This document shows positions 42,988 through 54,090 of a stretch of DNA of 64,000 nt, one piece after another. A model generated the notes under the pieces. That model had not been told where the DNA came from. It worked only from the letters and a program-made list of their open reading frames with translations, and ran no database searches. The position numbers were made by a program, and so were the translations under genes. Every line of letters starts with the position of its first letter. Within the stretch, counting starts at the first letter, position 1. This stretch comes from Notospermus geniculatus (Eukaryota; Nemertea; Pilidiophora; Heteronemertea; Lineidae): assembly GCA_002633025.1 (NCBI GenBank), contig NMRB01000360.1, forward strand, positions 359,658-423,657. Reading direction: 5' to 3'.

Positions 42988-43962
42988 ATGTCGTTTATTC
43001 CACCAATCAGATCAACGGAAAAATCTCTCTACCTTTCATTTCACCTGATCCAGCCATTTGTTACGGTACGGTACGTAGAGCAGCCAGTACCTTGGAGGAG
43101 GGTCCTGGTGTACACTCCCCGTCAAAATAACGTTTATCGGGTGTCATATAATTTCACCTACTATATTAGTGTATCTAAAGGTACCGTGGCCTATTCCCAT
43201 AACTTTCTTGATTATCACCTGAGCATTTTTGTCAGGAAGACCCGCAGAAAATCTGTCATTATGAAGGAAATTAAGGTGTATCAGTTTTCACGTGGGAAAT
43301 TGGTTGTTACTCTCTGTCCTCCTCCGAAAGAAAAATGCAAGGTAGTTGATATTAGTGGACATTTCCGCCTTCTTATTCACACCGTGGATTTGTTAAGATT
43401 TGTTTTTTATTGTTTCGTGTCCGAGCGATCAGCAATATCCTTGTCCTTTTACGACCTACACCGGAAACATGAGGATGGGAAAATGGCGTATGCTTTCTTC
43501 CACAATTCAACTCTTCAATTTCAACTCCCGATGAAAATTCTACGGGATAACCCTGGTCGGCCCTGGTTGTGGTTGTTCCATGTGGAGAAATATCCCGTTC
43601 TCATCTTTATAAACGAGGTCACATATCGCTTGCAGGTTCTCCTCATTATTCAAAAATTAGACACGCGTCCTACAATACGGCAACAAGAGGTTCCTTTGCC
43701 AAAAACCTCCGCACACTTTATCACTAACGAAGCGTTGGGGGTGTTCGGTTTAAGTTTTCTGTACACTAGGAAAGGTCAATATGCTAAATACTTGGGGTAT
43801 ATGGGTTTTGAAATGCATCGAAATTGTACATCGAGTTTGAATGAAAATTATGACGTCATCAGTCCACTACGGCTGGAAATGCATGGAGTGAGTGACGATG
43901 ATAGTAAACTAAAGAGATATCGGGTCTGGCCACTTTTGACCAAAACAGGAACGTCCGCATGA
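42988..43962 (+). pseudogene. Tandem copy of orphan ORF, C-terminus frameshifted
   Basis: Differs from the ORF at 41523 by a few substitutions (mostly conservative) until about residue 310. There a 2-base AT insertion (AGAGATATCGGG here, AGAGATCGGG in the first copy, near 43917) shifts the frame and ends the protein early at 43962. It could still give a protein 19 residues shorter. Whether it works is unknown. Confidence 0.65.
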
Positions 43963-44383
43963 TAGGACGTCTGAAACATGAGAGATATGATGTAGTAAGT
44001 GTATTTTCACATATAAAGTAGACCATTATCCATGTTTCTTTTTGGGAAAATGGACCCGAATGCGTGGTAGCGGTCAAAAGAAGCGAAATCACCAACGACG
44101 CTGATGTAAAAGTGGGAAGGATATTACAGATCGCATGGCTTTTTCACGGTATAAACAGCAGGTGAGCTGGCCTCGATCCGGATCGAACCGACTCCGTGGG
44201 CGTATTCGAATCCCAGCACTCGTGTTGATATCGACACGAGTGCGAGTCTCGAACGTCGAGAACTGACAGGTGAACGGCGTTCGCGAACAAAATTTTCACT
44301 CTCCACTTTTTGGAGGGGGAAACGGAGAACACCGACAACAAGATGGCGGCCAATGTCATTGACGACGAAATGTCGTAAGTTAA

Positions 44384-45021
44384 AGCTGACGTGAACGAAC
44401 AAAAAGCCCTCATGCGGCGAGCAAGAGAATTGCAAACGCCCTGCAAATACCTCAGACGAAGGCTCAGAACATGATAGAACCCACGAGGCCAGGAGGGCGC
44501 CACCTTATTTGTCATCGAGCTTTCGAGGTGTCAACATCCTCTGGTGAGCTCTTGCTGAACAATTTTTTCAAAGAAAAAAGTTTGACACAGCTGGGAATCG
44601 AACCCGCGCCTTGTTATCTCTGCTCCGCCGTCTTCCCCATTCGGCCACCGAACTTGTTGGAAGACTTCACATGTTTTCTCTTATTCGTAGCATTATAACG
44701 TAAGTCGAAGGCCTACGTCTATGACAAACATAAATCATGTCCCTGTCGGTTGGCTCGTTGACCGAGTGGATAGAGTGGTGGATTACGAATCAGAAGGTCG
44801 ACGGTTCGAATCCCCTCTAAAAATGACTACATTTTTTTTCCTAGAGTAGTGTAACAGGTATCCGGAGATGTTGACAGCTCTGTTGCCTGAAGGCAAATAA
44901 GGTGGCGCCCTCCTAGCGTCGTGGGGTGTATCATGTTCTGAGACTTCGTCTGAGGTGTTTGCAGGGCGTTTGCAATTCTCTTGCTCGTCGCATGAGGGCT
45001 TTTTGTTCGTTCACGTCAGCT
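44384..45021. mobile_element. TTAA-flanked foldback element with two tRNA-like sequences
   Basis: Starts AGCTGACGTGAACGAAC and ends with the reverse complement. Arms are about 130 bp; TTAA on both sides (44380-44383 and 45022-45025). Inside are two tRNA-like stretches in opposite orientation. One is on the minus strand at about 44585-44655 (GGCCGAATGGGGAAGACGG ... GCGGGTTCGATTCCCAG). The other is on the plus strand at about 44752-44820 (TTGACCGAGTGGATAGAG, anticodon loop TTACGAA, GGTTCGAATCC). The latter is Arg(ACG)-like but its arms are mismatched. Confidence 0.85.
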
Positions 45022-45569
45022 TTAATTTCAATAAAACCTTGTGTCTTCCTTGAATATGAGACGTTCCTGCCCGCAGTAATGTAATTTGTAATGTGGGTTA
45101 ACCCGTGGATATAGTCACGATTGGAAAAAATGACCTTTCCTGCAAAAAATCTGATTTTGCACAGGGACATAGCCCGCAGCATTACATCCGCCATGTTTAG
45201 CAACGACACCCGATACCTGGCTACACGCACTTCGGTGTTCGTAACCTCAACACGCGAACACTGCTCCTGGCCGGGTCACTCGAGAACAAAGATTCGAATA
45301 CACCCCGTGTGAACAGGGCCATAGGCCTTATTAAACATTTCAACGTCGTCATGCCTCATTCTTTGATATCGTACCTCAAGAGAGAATCCGTGAATATGAT
45401 TGGCCGAGACGCGTCACGTGAGCGGTGGGCATTTTTCAATGTAATATCCACGGCTCACCTGAGGTCACCGACCGCTCACAGTAGAATTGTTGTAGTATGA
45501 AAAAAATGTTATCTAATCTAATATAAGAGCGACACGGAGTTTATGTTACTACGTACACGTATTTCTAAA
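45022..45569. other. Gene-free sequence
   Basis: No gene recognised. Confidence 0.4.
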
Positions 45570-45857
45570 GATACGTCTACACGAGAGACTAACTTATCCA
45601 GGTGTGACAGGAATCAACGTCCTAGGAATGCAAGTCGGCCAAACGATAGCCCGCTATTGTAAGGATATATTCGAGTGGTCATGGTCTCCATAGCCATATA
45701 TTCTAATCCCTCGCTGAATAATACGACCGGACTTTGATTCCAGGGGGACTTTGATCCCTGTCACACCTGGTCAAATCTGTCTCGAGACAATTTAACCCGA
45801 GACAAGGCCCCGTGTAGACGGTTAACTCGAGCTAAAATGCTCCGTGTAGACGTGGCT
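45570..45857. mobile_element. MITE with ACGTCTACACG ends, hosting another MITE
   Basis: GATACGTCTACACGAGAGA at the left and TGCTCCGTGTAGACGTGGCT at the right are inverted with a few mismatches. A GGTGTGACAGG-family MITE is nested at 45601-45767. Confidence 0.65.
45601..45767. mobile_element. MITE family GGTGTGACAGG, copy 3 (reverse)
   Basis: The reverse complement matches 17090-17253 along its length, including TTCAGCGAGGGATTAGAAT. Confidence 0.85.
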
Positions 45858-46388
45858 AAGAGCCATTTGACAGCATCATCATTGTGGATTACGAGCATAT
45901 TGACCCGCGGCGAACACATTTTGAGGGAGTGTGTTTGTCCTTGAATATCCTGTAGTAGAGGGTCTGTATAGCTTTACTGATGAGTTTGTTTGGAGAGGGG
46001 TATAGTTTCATGGCTATGAATCCATTTGTTAATCGTTAACCGTCCCGTCAAATACACGAGCAGTGAGGAGTATATGAACTTTCTAAACAGCAGCACCATG
46101 TCTGGTTTATTACACCTCTTCAGTCAGCCTCATAATGCCAAGATGACCCAGATTCATGGTACAGGTTCACATGAGTCCCGCTGTGTATGTGTTTACCATG
46201 CAGCCACTCGTAGGTCACTGGCATTCTTGCAGATGGCAGCACAGGTCACCATACATCTGATTCGCATAATTCACATACTTACCACCTGCGCCAGCACCGA
46301 CCAATCAGATCTGTCGGAGGCTTGGACGGGTCAGACGTGTTTCGTGTTTGCTCGGTAAATTTTTAACACATCTACTTCGACGAACGCC
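45858..46388. other. Gene-free sequence
   Basis: Open frames are present but none has a recognisable family or support. Confidence 0.35.
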
Positions 46389-46796
46389 GTGTTTAAAATG
46401 TTGAAAAGAACACCACCTAATCCAAGGAAACATCAGAGGACTAATACTGCGGGCAAAGCTGTCCCGGGTCCAGGAATTAATACTCAGCAGGCAGGACGCC
46501 AAGCTCAACAAGGTACGAAATCTGAAACCGACCACGCCCTAAACGCACATGATTTAGAAAAAAGAGTGGTTTTCCTTCCAAAGGAAGAATCAAAATATTC
46601 ACCTGTAGTCAGTGTCACCGCCAGCGTCGGCTGGGGGCGTCTCTGGCAGGTTGTCTTCGGGGCCATCCACGGCACCTGTGGAATCGGTGTTCTCCATCCG
46701 GGCTTCTATGCCATGCTTGCTACAATTTACAATTTGTCATATTTTCATATCCTTAAAGCGGATTGCTCGCGTCTGTCCAAAGTGAACCAAAAATAA
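46389..46796 (+). CDS. Hypothetical ORF or first exon, weak
   Basis: An open frame starting FKMLKRTPPNPRKHQRTNT, basic and proline/glutamine-rich at the start. I do not recognise it. A possible splice donor (CAACAAG|GTACGA, about 46512) would make the first 40 codons an initial exon. The rest (VSVTASVGWGRLWQV) could be intronic. Confidence is low because no second copy or family supports it. Confidence 0.2.
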   Translation: MFKMLKRTPPNPRKHQRTNTAGKAVPGPGINTQQAGRQAQQGTKSETDHALNAHDLEKRVVFLPKEESKYSPVVSVTASVGWGRLWQVVFGAIHGTCGIGVLHPGFYAMLATIYNLSYFHILKADCSRLSKVNQK

Positions 46797-47321
46797 TAAA
46801 ACGTCCCGTTTTATTCGTAACAACAACTGGTAAATGCATTGCGGCGGCCGCTCCGGAAACGGTGCTGTGGAATCTTTGACTCGGCACGAATAGTCCGCTT
46901 TAATAATCATGTTTCATCCTGTTTGTTATCACAGATGTGGAGGTGTATAAGGATAAAGAATCGGTAGGTTTATGTAAAGAAACTGTACAAGTGCAGTTGC
47001 TTGGTCTTGGAATGTGATGAAAGTAATGTAATTTTAGTGTTTTCTGACTGAAGGTTTCTTCATGTCCTTGTGAAGATTCGCTCTTGTTCTGGTAGTTAAG
47101 ACGTAAAATAAGGTTGTCTTCTCTGCTGTTCGACCCATGTGGTGGTTCAGGTGTACACTTTGGGTACTTTGAGGCAGTATTTCGTAGCTTTACTGGAGTT
47201 ATAACCAGTTTTGTGAAGTTGAGATTTGGTTATTAGGGCTGTCCATACGTGGCAGCACCTCTGTGTGTCATTGGTGTAATAGGAGTTGTGATCCTGGATT
47301 AGGATGACGTCGTTTCTGGGT
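46797..47321. other. Gene-free sequence
   Basis: Nothing recognised. Confidence 0.4.
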
Positions 47322-47811
47322 GATGTTTCTGGGATAACAACCACCAATTTCCATTCTGTATTTTCACAGGTTGTTCAATTTGTATTTTCAGTAAATCACA
47401 CATATGCTACATCATACGAAAAGCTTAGAGCACAAAGGGCATATGTCCATTTTTTGCACTATTGAGTGTGATATATCAGCAGAAAGCCTGAAGAGCCCTC
47501 TATTGCCTTGACATGGAATTACCCCTCTATTAGTACTCCAAATAGCAGAAAGTAAGGTTTTAATTAATTTAGAGCACAAAGGGCACAAGTCAGCACCATC
47601 GTCAAAAGGGCCGCCAACCCCTTATCTATCTACGCCACATTTCATGGTGTTTGATGTTTTTTATCTTCTGGGATCCACGAAGTGCTGTTTCCCCATTCAA
47701 GTGTCGTATTTATGTTAATGATGTTTCTGGGATAACAACCACCAATTTCCATTCTGTATTTTCACAGGTTGTTCAATTTGTATTTTCAGTAAATCACACA
47801 TATGCTACATC
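47322..47811 (+). repeat. Direct repeat of about 92 bp, 400 bp apart
   Basis: 47322-47413 and 47720-47811 (GATGTTTCTGGGATAACAAC to CATATGCTACATC) are essentially identical. The intervening 300 bp also has a short repeated AGAGCACAAAGGGCA (about 47427 and 47571). Confidence 0.85.
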
Positions 47812-48369
47812 TTTCGTAACTGCGTTTCGTCCATTCATTGGAATTCGTCCAGGGTGCATTTGCGATCTGCCAGTATACCATCAGGCCACGTAGGCTGTGA
47901 TTCCCAAACGGCTGAGACAACAATAGTCCTAAGACTATTCCTGACCTTAACAATAGCGTTAGGCCTAGCGCTGCTGCTGACGCTGTGCATGCTGTGTGAT
48001 GGGGATTACGCCTGCAGGCCTAACACGTTCATGCATTATTGCATGCATTGTGCATGTGTGAACTGTGATTGTGCGTGTCATAATTTGACCGCGCGACCGA
48101 GCAATTCAATTAGGCCCTAGGACTATTTACCACGATGACAGCTGCAGATTTGCCAAATAACTTTACGTATCATCGATAGACACAGTCTATGGAGATCTTT
48201 ATCAACTTACTTTGAAATCCTTAAACTTCTCTGATGAGAATGATGATGATAAACATGTCGAAGCGGAACAAACAGCAGCGGCCATTGTTTTAGCTCATAA
48301 AATAATCAGATAATAAATGACGATGTGAGAGCCAATCAGAGGACGAATAGAAAGTGCAATGGATATGTC
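47812..48369. other. Gene-free sequence
   Basis: Nothing recognised. TG/CA-rich CATGCATTATTGCATGCATT palindrome near 48030. Confidence 0.4.
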
Positions 48370-48828
48370 GTTTGGGAAAAAAAAATTCGCGCCCCGCCTC
48401 CCAGATCAATCAACTTTGCCTCAGGCCATGAAAGCTAGCTATGCCCCTGACGCCGTTTGCCATTCACTGTTCTATGCTGTCCTCGAAAGTGCAACATTGT
48501 CTCCAGTGAGGATGGCTAAACCACGGCCTGGACAGAATTGGTTCTGACACAAATGGTTCTGTCTGTGGTTTACCATGAAATAAAACAAATTAAATTTCTT
48601 GGCGATATGCTGCTGATTCGAAGAAATGAGCCATTACCACTCCACTCAGGAAGCAAACGGCACCTAGTCACTAGTCCCAATGGATAGCCAATTGTTCCTT
48701 CTCGTCTGGTTTTATCACTTTATGCCGTGTAAAAGGGTTTATCTCTTCGCAAACAGGTGAAATGCGTCGATATCGACGACGTTTTACAGCACCCAGGTTT
48801 TACGACTATACTTAAGGGTATACCAAAG
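48370..48828 (+). repeat. Inverted partner of the 38103-38540 repeat
   Basis: Reverse complement of the interior of the Helitron-like element at 37902-38971, with moderate divergence and indels. No clear ends were found here. Confidence 0.7.
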
Positions 48829-49735
48829 TGCCAAACTTGTAAATTTATCTCAAGAACTGGTGTCTCCAAAAGCAGGCATGGAAGTAGTTTTGATTAAGTT
48901 TGCACTGCACATCATACTCTATGAAGTACAGAGATCCTGAATATGCCCAAAGTACAAAGTCAGCATCCACCACTTATGTAATATATGATAAAACAATGGC
49001 CCACTTTTGTGCAAATGTACAGGTCTACTCGTACGTCTGGTACAAACAAACCACCAAAATGTTGTTAGGTCTTTAATGTACATGATGCTACCCTTTAACT
49101 TGGCTGTATCACAGCAGAAAGGCAAAATTTTTTGAATATCTAAAACCCATAAAAAGTGTTACTTCCTTATACCTCTAAAACCTGGATGTTGTTTAAAGAT
49201 GTAACACTTTTGATCAAAGAATGAGTCTAATAAACAACAGTAATTACACTTCAAATATCACTGAGTGATAATGTGTACTTTCTACTCGAAAATATACATG
49301 TACATAGCTACATGTATTCACATTTTCACAAATGCCTGCATTGATCATCATAAAGAGCAAATCATCAATGGTAAATTAAAACCACAGACAAATGAAAAAA
49401 AGTTGCCAAGAGGCTTATAGAAAAGTAGAAATGCACACAATACCGAGAAATTAAGTATTCATAAAGTATTCAGTATTCAGTTTTAGACAAAAAAGCCTTA
49501 CCGATGTGTAGCAAATTTACATATCAATAATGCTGGCATTTTATTCAGACGTCATCGATGTATCTGGTGAGAACTAGACACCGGCATCTTTGTTGGAAAG
49601 GTCTCTATTCTGATATTCATCTTTCATTCCAACTTCCACCGTAGCAAATTTCTGGATTGCGTGCAAAATCGTGGCGAGTTACAAATACAACATGGGATTT
49701 GCCTTGCAGAACCAGACATTGATTTCATGGGCTTT
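48829..49735. other. Gene-free sequence
   Basis: AT-rich, nothing recognised. Confidence 0.4.
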
Positions 49736-49812
49736 ACCATTGTTGAAAGGATTTTACCATTGTTGAAAGGATTTTACCATTGTTGAAAGGACTTTACCAT
49801 TGTTGAAAGGGT
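49736..49812 (+). repeat. 24-bp tandem repeat, about 4 copies
   Basis: TTTACCATTGTTGAAAGGAT units in direct repeat. No spacers, so not CRISPR-like. Confidence 0.9.
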
Positions 49813-50075
49813 ATTTTATGTACTAGGAAGTGTAAAACTGATTAAGTTTAGAATATCAAGTAAATTGAGTAACATACCGTCGTTGTTTATACACCCTTTT
49901 GCCATATGTGGAGCACATTTGACCAGTAGATCTAGCTGAAGTTGATCATCGGGCCGGGGCTTTTCTTGGAATTTGCTGATTGGCCTGATTTTGCAAAAAA
50001 ATAGGGATCCATTGGAAAAGTACGTTATATCCGGGAGTACGTTATGGTGAGGTACGTTATAGCGAGGGTGAGCTG

Positions 50076-50784
50076 TAGTGCGGTATGGTGTGTCAACAAA
50101 GCAGCTCCCGTAGGATTTTTGTGCTAAAGTTGATTTTTTTGCAGTTCTGGGTTCTTTAGAGTTCAAACTATCAGAAATTGATGGGGTTCAAATTTTCTGA
50201 CCACTACCCTCTTTGTGGGGTGTCCCCCCTATTTGCGAACTGACTTTATCATTGGACATCAATGGACGCAACAACTGAGCTTTGTACAGGAGAATGGGAG
50301 ACAATGTACAGCTAACTTTTGAACGGTTGGATTTATTACCAACAGATAGAAATATGGTGCCTCGGAATCAAATAAACCTATTCTGTGGCATTTTTAAGCA
50401 GTTTACGTAATTGGGAAATGACGGTTATATGCATTTCGACTCATTTTGTGTTAATTTATATGAAAAACGTCATCTCTCATTACATAACGACTAAAAACAA
50501 TTAAGAATATGCCTGTCTGATTCCGAGACACCAATTTCTATCTGTTGGTATTACATTTATGGGGTGTAAATCCACCATTTAAAAGTTAGCTGTACATCGA
50601 CTCCCCGTTCTCCTGTACAAAGCTCAGTCGTTGCATCCATTGGTGTCCCCAAAAAAAGTGAGGGAAGGGTCAGAAAATTTGAACCCCATCATTTTTGGGC
50701 AGTTGGAACCTCACTGAGGCCAAAACAGTAAAAAAATCAACTTTTAGCAAAAAATCCTACGGGAGAACATGCCATACCGCACTA
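50076..50784. mobile_element. Foldback element, about 709 bp
   Basis: TAGTGCGGTATGG at the left and CCATACCGCACTA at the right. Imperfect inverted arms of about 300 bp include GGGGTTCAAATTTTCTGACC, GAGCTTTGTACAGGAGAA and ACCAACAGATAGAAAT. The short loop shows no coding capacity. Confidence 0.8.
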
Positions 50785-51474
50785 AAAAGTTTTTTTATGT
50801 TTAAATAAATTTTGGAAAAATGTAACAGTCAGGGAAAAGGTTCAAAGCACGTGTTTATAATGTGAACGTTAGAAAAAACGTACGCAGGGCTCAGCACCTG
50901 TTCGCCAGCCAACCTCACAACTGGCCAGGTGGTCCGCCTCTGAGTTATTTCTCCGTTGCAGCTTTGGGTGTGACGACTACAGATGGAAGACAGACAAGGA
51001 AGCACATTGCTCATATTCACATGTTATGAGGAGGTACAAAGTATTTTTAATCTACATATATATCGATTTCCAATTCTACAGTTGAGGGCAGCATGGCATC
51101 TCCATGGAAGGATTGATTTCAGCTAAAATCAAGGCATATGTTTAGGCCATATAAAATTAATAAATAGATTCTCATCACCTCCCGCCCCGATTTTTGCCTC
51201 CGTCCCAATTTTTTTAAATATTTTATATTTATTCCAAAACTGTTTTTTTCTCCATTTTGATCGTCTGCTTTCACAAGGATCGTCAATATTGACTGTGCGC
51301 GCCACCTGTGAACCGCAAGTGATACTACTGGTCACTTGAAAGTATCTCTTGTTTCTCTCTACACGCATCATCCAAGCAGGTTCTGCATGCAGGCGTGGGG
51401 CCAGCCATTGTAGCATGTGGAAACTATTCTAATTCATGCAAGGTACAAAAAGCACAAAATTGACACACTAAATG
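50785..51474. other. Gene-free sequence
   Basis: Nothing recognised. Confidence 0.4.
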
Positions 51475-51476
51475 AT

Positions 51477-51661
51477 AATAAACAAGAAGTCAATCTCCAG
51501 AATTCACGAATTTTCGACCCCAACCGGGGTCTTTTTCAAGTGGAACTTTACAATCTGAAACTTACAATCTGAAACTCAGATTGTAAAGTTCCACTTGAAA
51601 AAGACCCCGGTTGGGGTCGAAAATTCGTGAATTCTGGAGATTGACTTCTTGTTTATTATTA
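51477..51661. mobile_element. Near-perfect palindrome, about 185 bp
   Basis: Arms of about 85 bp (AATAAACAAGAAGTCAATCT inwards through GACCCCAACCGGGGTC and AAGTGGAACTTTACAATCTG) are exact inverted copies around a short centre. Each arm contains its own small hairpin (GACCCCAACCGGGGTC). Confidence 0.9.
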
Positions 51662-51934
51662 TTCTAATTCATGGATATAAAATATAAATTCTCCTCCCCG
51701 CCAAATTTTTGAAATCCTAGTGATGAAAACCTATTTAATTTTATATGGCCTTTGACCTGTCGTTCTGAGGTTTTGTGATGTCCAAAAGGAAATTTCTGAA
51801 AAGGAAAAGGACACTGACTTTATTCGTTTGACATCGTTGTTTGCGGATTAACACCCGCCACATACGGTCAACGAAATTCTGAGTAAGCTAAATAAAAGGT
51901 TATGTGGGCCTCATCGTTTTCCAGATGTCATAAT

Positions 51935-52320
51935 GGTTCCCGAAGCCACCGCTAGGGCTAGAAGGCTTCGGCTCTGGCTGCCATTTTGTTGCTGGTGTCA
52001 CTGTAACGGTCCATTTTCTGGTAAAATTTCATTCTCCTCCGGTCTACAAAACGGCGATTATTTTGACTTTTTGTTACAGCTCTGCAACACATACCAACTT
52101 TCTCATCAACAGAAACTTCCTCGGTGTTGCCATTTCGCACGATTCGGCGTGTTCAATCACATTAGCACCCACGTGGTTACCGGCATTCCATTCTAAAAAT
52201 AACCCGGGATGTCAACATAACGGTATCCGCGCATGCGCCCTGAGATCCGCGACAAATGTTTGTCGCAAAAATGGCAGCCAGAGCCGAAGCCTTCTAGCCC
52301 TAGCGGTGGCTTCGGGAACC
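51935..52320. mobile_element. TIR element, about 386 bp, GGTTCCCGAAGCC ends
   Basis: The left end GGTTCCCGAAGCCACCGCTA, continuing for about 60 bp through GAAGGCTTCGGCTCTGGCTG, is inverted at the right. The interior frames have no recognisable product. Confidence 0.88.
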
Positions 52321-52537
52321 AAAATGTCCAGATGTATCCCTGTACTGGCGGTATCTTGCAAAGCAATATCACTAAAATTGAATGGTTTATCATTTTACAA
52401 GATCTGTCGCCGACAACCGAGCAAGAATTTTCAAACCCGGACAAAGATATCACAGTCTCGATGAAATTCTGATTCGGAATTTCAGCGTCTCACGCACACA
52501 ACGTATACTGTCCATGGCATGACATCCTGTCTGAAGA

Positions 52538-53047
52538 TTGCAAGTAATAAATTTGGAAATGAAGGTTCCCCTACATGTACAATCAATTGTTATTTTGCTG
52601 TTTCAACGAAGCAAGGCTTCGACAACGACGAATCGGTATAGGCCTACATGCGACGTTTTTCGACTACGGCCAGTTGGCATGGTTACGATAGAACCAGACT
52701 TAGGTACAATAAAGTCCCGAACGTCGCTGGAATGTTGCTCGGAATGTAATGAAGTCACTGCATGTTTGGTGGTGACGTATATCTTCAAGAAAATGTTACG
52801 TCAACTGTATAGTTTAGAAAAGATCTCGAAGACGACGGTCAATAAAACGGATTATGTTGTATATTCAAGATGTAAGGGGATAGTTTATGCGGTAAGGAAA
52901 AATTGTATCCAACTTAACCTATACATGATGGACCTGGGCAGCATCCACGATGGAATGTTGACTGGATCCTATGCTCTTGTTTGTTGTTTGTTTTTCAATG
53001 TCTTTTCAGACAATAAACGTCTTCCTTCTTTAATAATCATACCGTAG
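52538..53047 (+). CDS. Possible orphan-family fragment or hypothetical ORF
   Basis: Open frame of 169 codons. The C-terminal two thirds contain short beta-like blocks (TDYVVYSRCKGIVYAVRKN, CIQLNLYMMDLGS, LPSLIIIP) that recall the strand pattern of the ORFs at 26955 and 54525, but similarity is not strong. There is a CCSEC cysteine cluster near residue 72. It may be a decayed family member. Low confidence as a gene. Confidence 0.3.
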   Translation: MQVINLEMKVPLHVQSIVILLFQRSKASTTTNRYRPTCDVFRLRPVGMVTIEPDLGTIKSRTSLECCSECNEVTACLVVTYIFKKMLRQLYSLEKISKTTVNKTDYVVYSRCKGIVYAVRKNCIQLNLYMMDLGSIHDGMLTGSYALVCCLFFNVFSDNKRLPSLIIIP

Positions 53048-53176
53048 CTTCACATCTAAAAGGTCAGGTCACAAACTCCAAGCAATTTCGACTTTGTAGA
53101 ATTGACAAATTGCCAATTCCACAAAAATTTCACTTCAGTTCCAACTGTTCGCCTCTCATCAACGCTTTCAGGGAGG

Positions 53177-53226
53177 ATCATCTTGAGAATATCAGGCGTT
53201 CTTACTGCTCGCTCCCTTCGTCACCG
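53177..53226. mobile_element. Half of the 101-bp MITE family
   Basis: CTTGAGAATATCAGGCGTTC through GCTCGCTCCCTTCGTCAC matches the left half of 39617-39717. The right half is missing. Confidence 0.7.
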
Positions 53227-53321
53227 CAGACAAACCCCTGAGGACATCCGCCTGATTTGCTGCGGTATTTGGCGCACAACAAAATGCGCCCAATCAGCGA
53301 ATGCCATTTTGAGTCACCTTA

Positions 53322-53669
53322 AGATGACAGGCATTACACGTAGATTGTATCGTAGTGTCACGCACAATACAGTGCTTTAGTACCTCAGCTTCCCTGCTTT
53401 TTAGTACATATTGATATGATTACTAACACAGAATTGGTGGCATGAGGATCAAACTTGGGCGTCAGTTTTGAAGTAAAATGACATCAGGGTGAACATTTGA
53501 TCTACAATTCATGAGTTCATGGTTACCTGTGCCACCTGTTGCATAGTGGCAGTACTGTTAGTAGCCCAATAGCAAGCTGTCTCTAGAGTCCCTTTAAGAT
53601 GACAGGCATTACACGTAGATTGTATCGTAGTGTCACAAACAATACAGTGCTGAAGTACCTCAGCTTCCC
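53322..53669 (+). repeat. 73-bp direct repeat
   Basis: 53322-53394 and 53597-53669 (AAGATGACAGGCATTACACG to CTCAGCTTCCC) are nearly identical. Confidence 0.85.
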
Positions 53670-53733
53670 CACCTCAACCTAACAAGAGATCAGTTACACG
53701 TATACATGTATTACGGCCCTTGTAATATTCACA

Positions 53734-54090
53734 GCCAAGCAGCTGACATAGTTATGCCGACAATAACCTATCCTACACCGCTGGATTCAACCTGAGTTGA
53801 GTTCAGCCTGTCCTATATTCATCCCACAGAATGTATATCATTCTCAGGCCGCACGTCACGAAACAGATACGCCGCTGGAGTTATTTCATGTTGACCTGCT
53901 GGGTCAGCTTTGTTCAAACTCCAAGCAGCTGACATAGTTATGCCGACAATAAACCTATCCTACACCGCTGGATTCAACCTATCCTACATTCATCCCACAG
54001 AATGTATATCATTCTCAGGCCACACGTCGCCAAACAGATACGCCGCTGGAGTTATTTCATGTTGACCTGCTGGGTCAACTTTGTTCAAAC
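53734..54090 (+). repeat. Tandem duplication, unit about 170-188 bp
   Basis: CAAGCAGCTGACATAGTTAT ... TGGGTCARCTTTGTTCAAA occurs twice. The first copy has an 18-20 bp extra GAGTTGAGTTCAGCCTG-like stretch. Confidence 0.9.

Larger units (their letters stand above)
41448..44377 (+). repeat. Tandem duplication, about 1.46-kb unit x2
   Basis: 41448-42911 and 42912-44377 match at high identity. Both start TTACACTCCGACGTTTTTGC and end near CATTGACRACGAAATRTCGTAA. Each unit carries one orphan ORF plus 3' flank. Confidence 0.92.

Noticed and set aside
44752-44820. Functional tRNA-Arg(ACG) gene
   Set aside because: The anticodon loop TTACGAA is right, but the T and anticodon stems have mismatches and it lies inside a foldback element.
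47651-48120. Overlapping small ORFs
   Set aside because: They begin in a duplicated non-coding segment and show no recognisable protein.
49736-49812. Short regular repeats resembling a CRISPR array
   Set aside because: The units are head to tail with no variable spacers, and the genome is eukaryotic.
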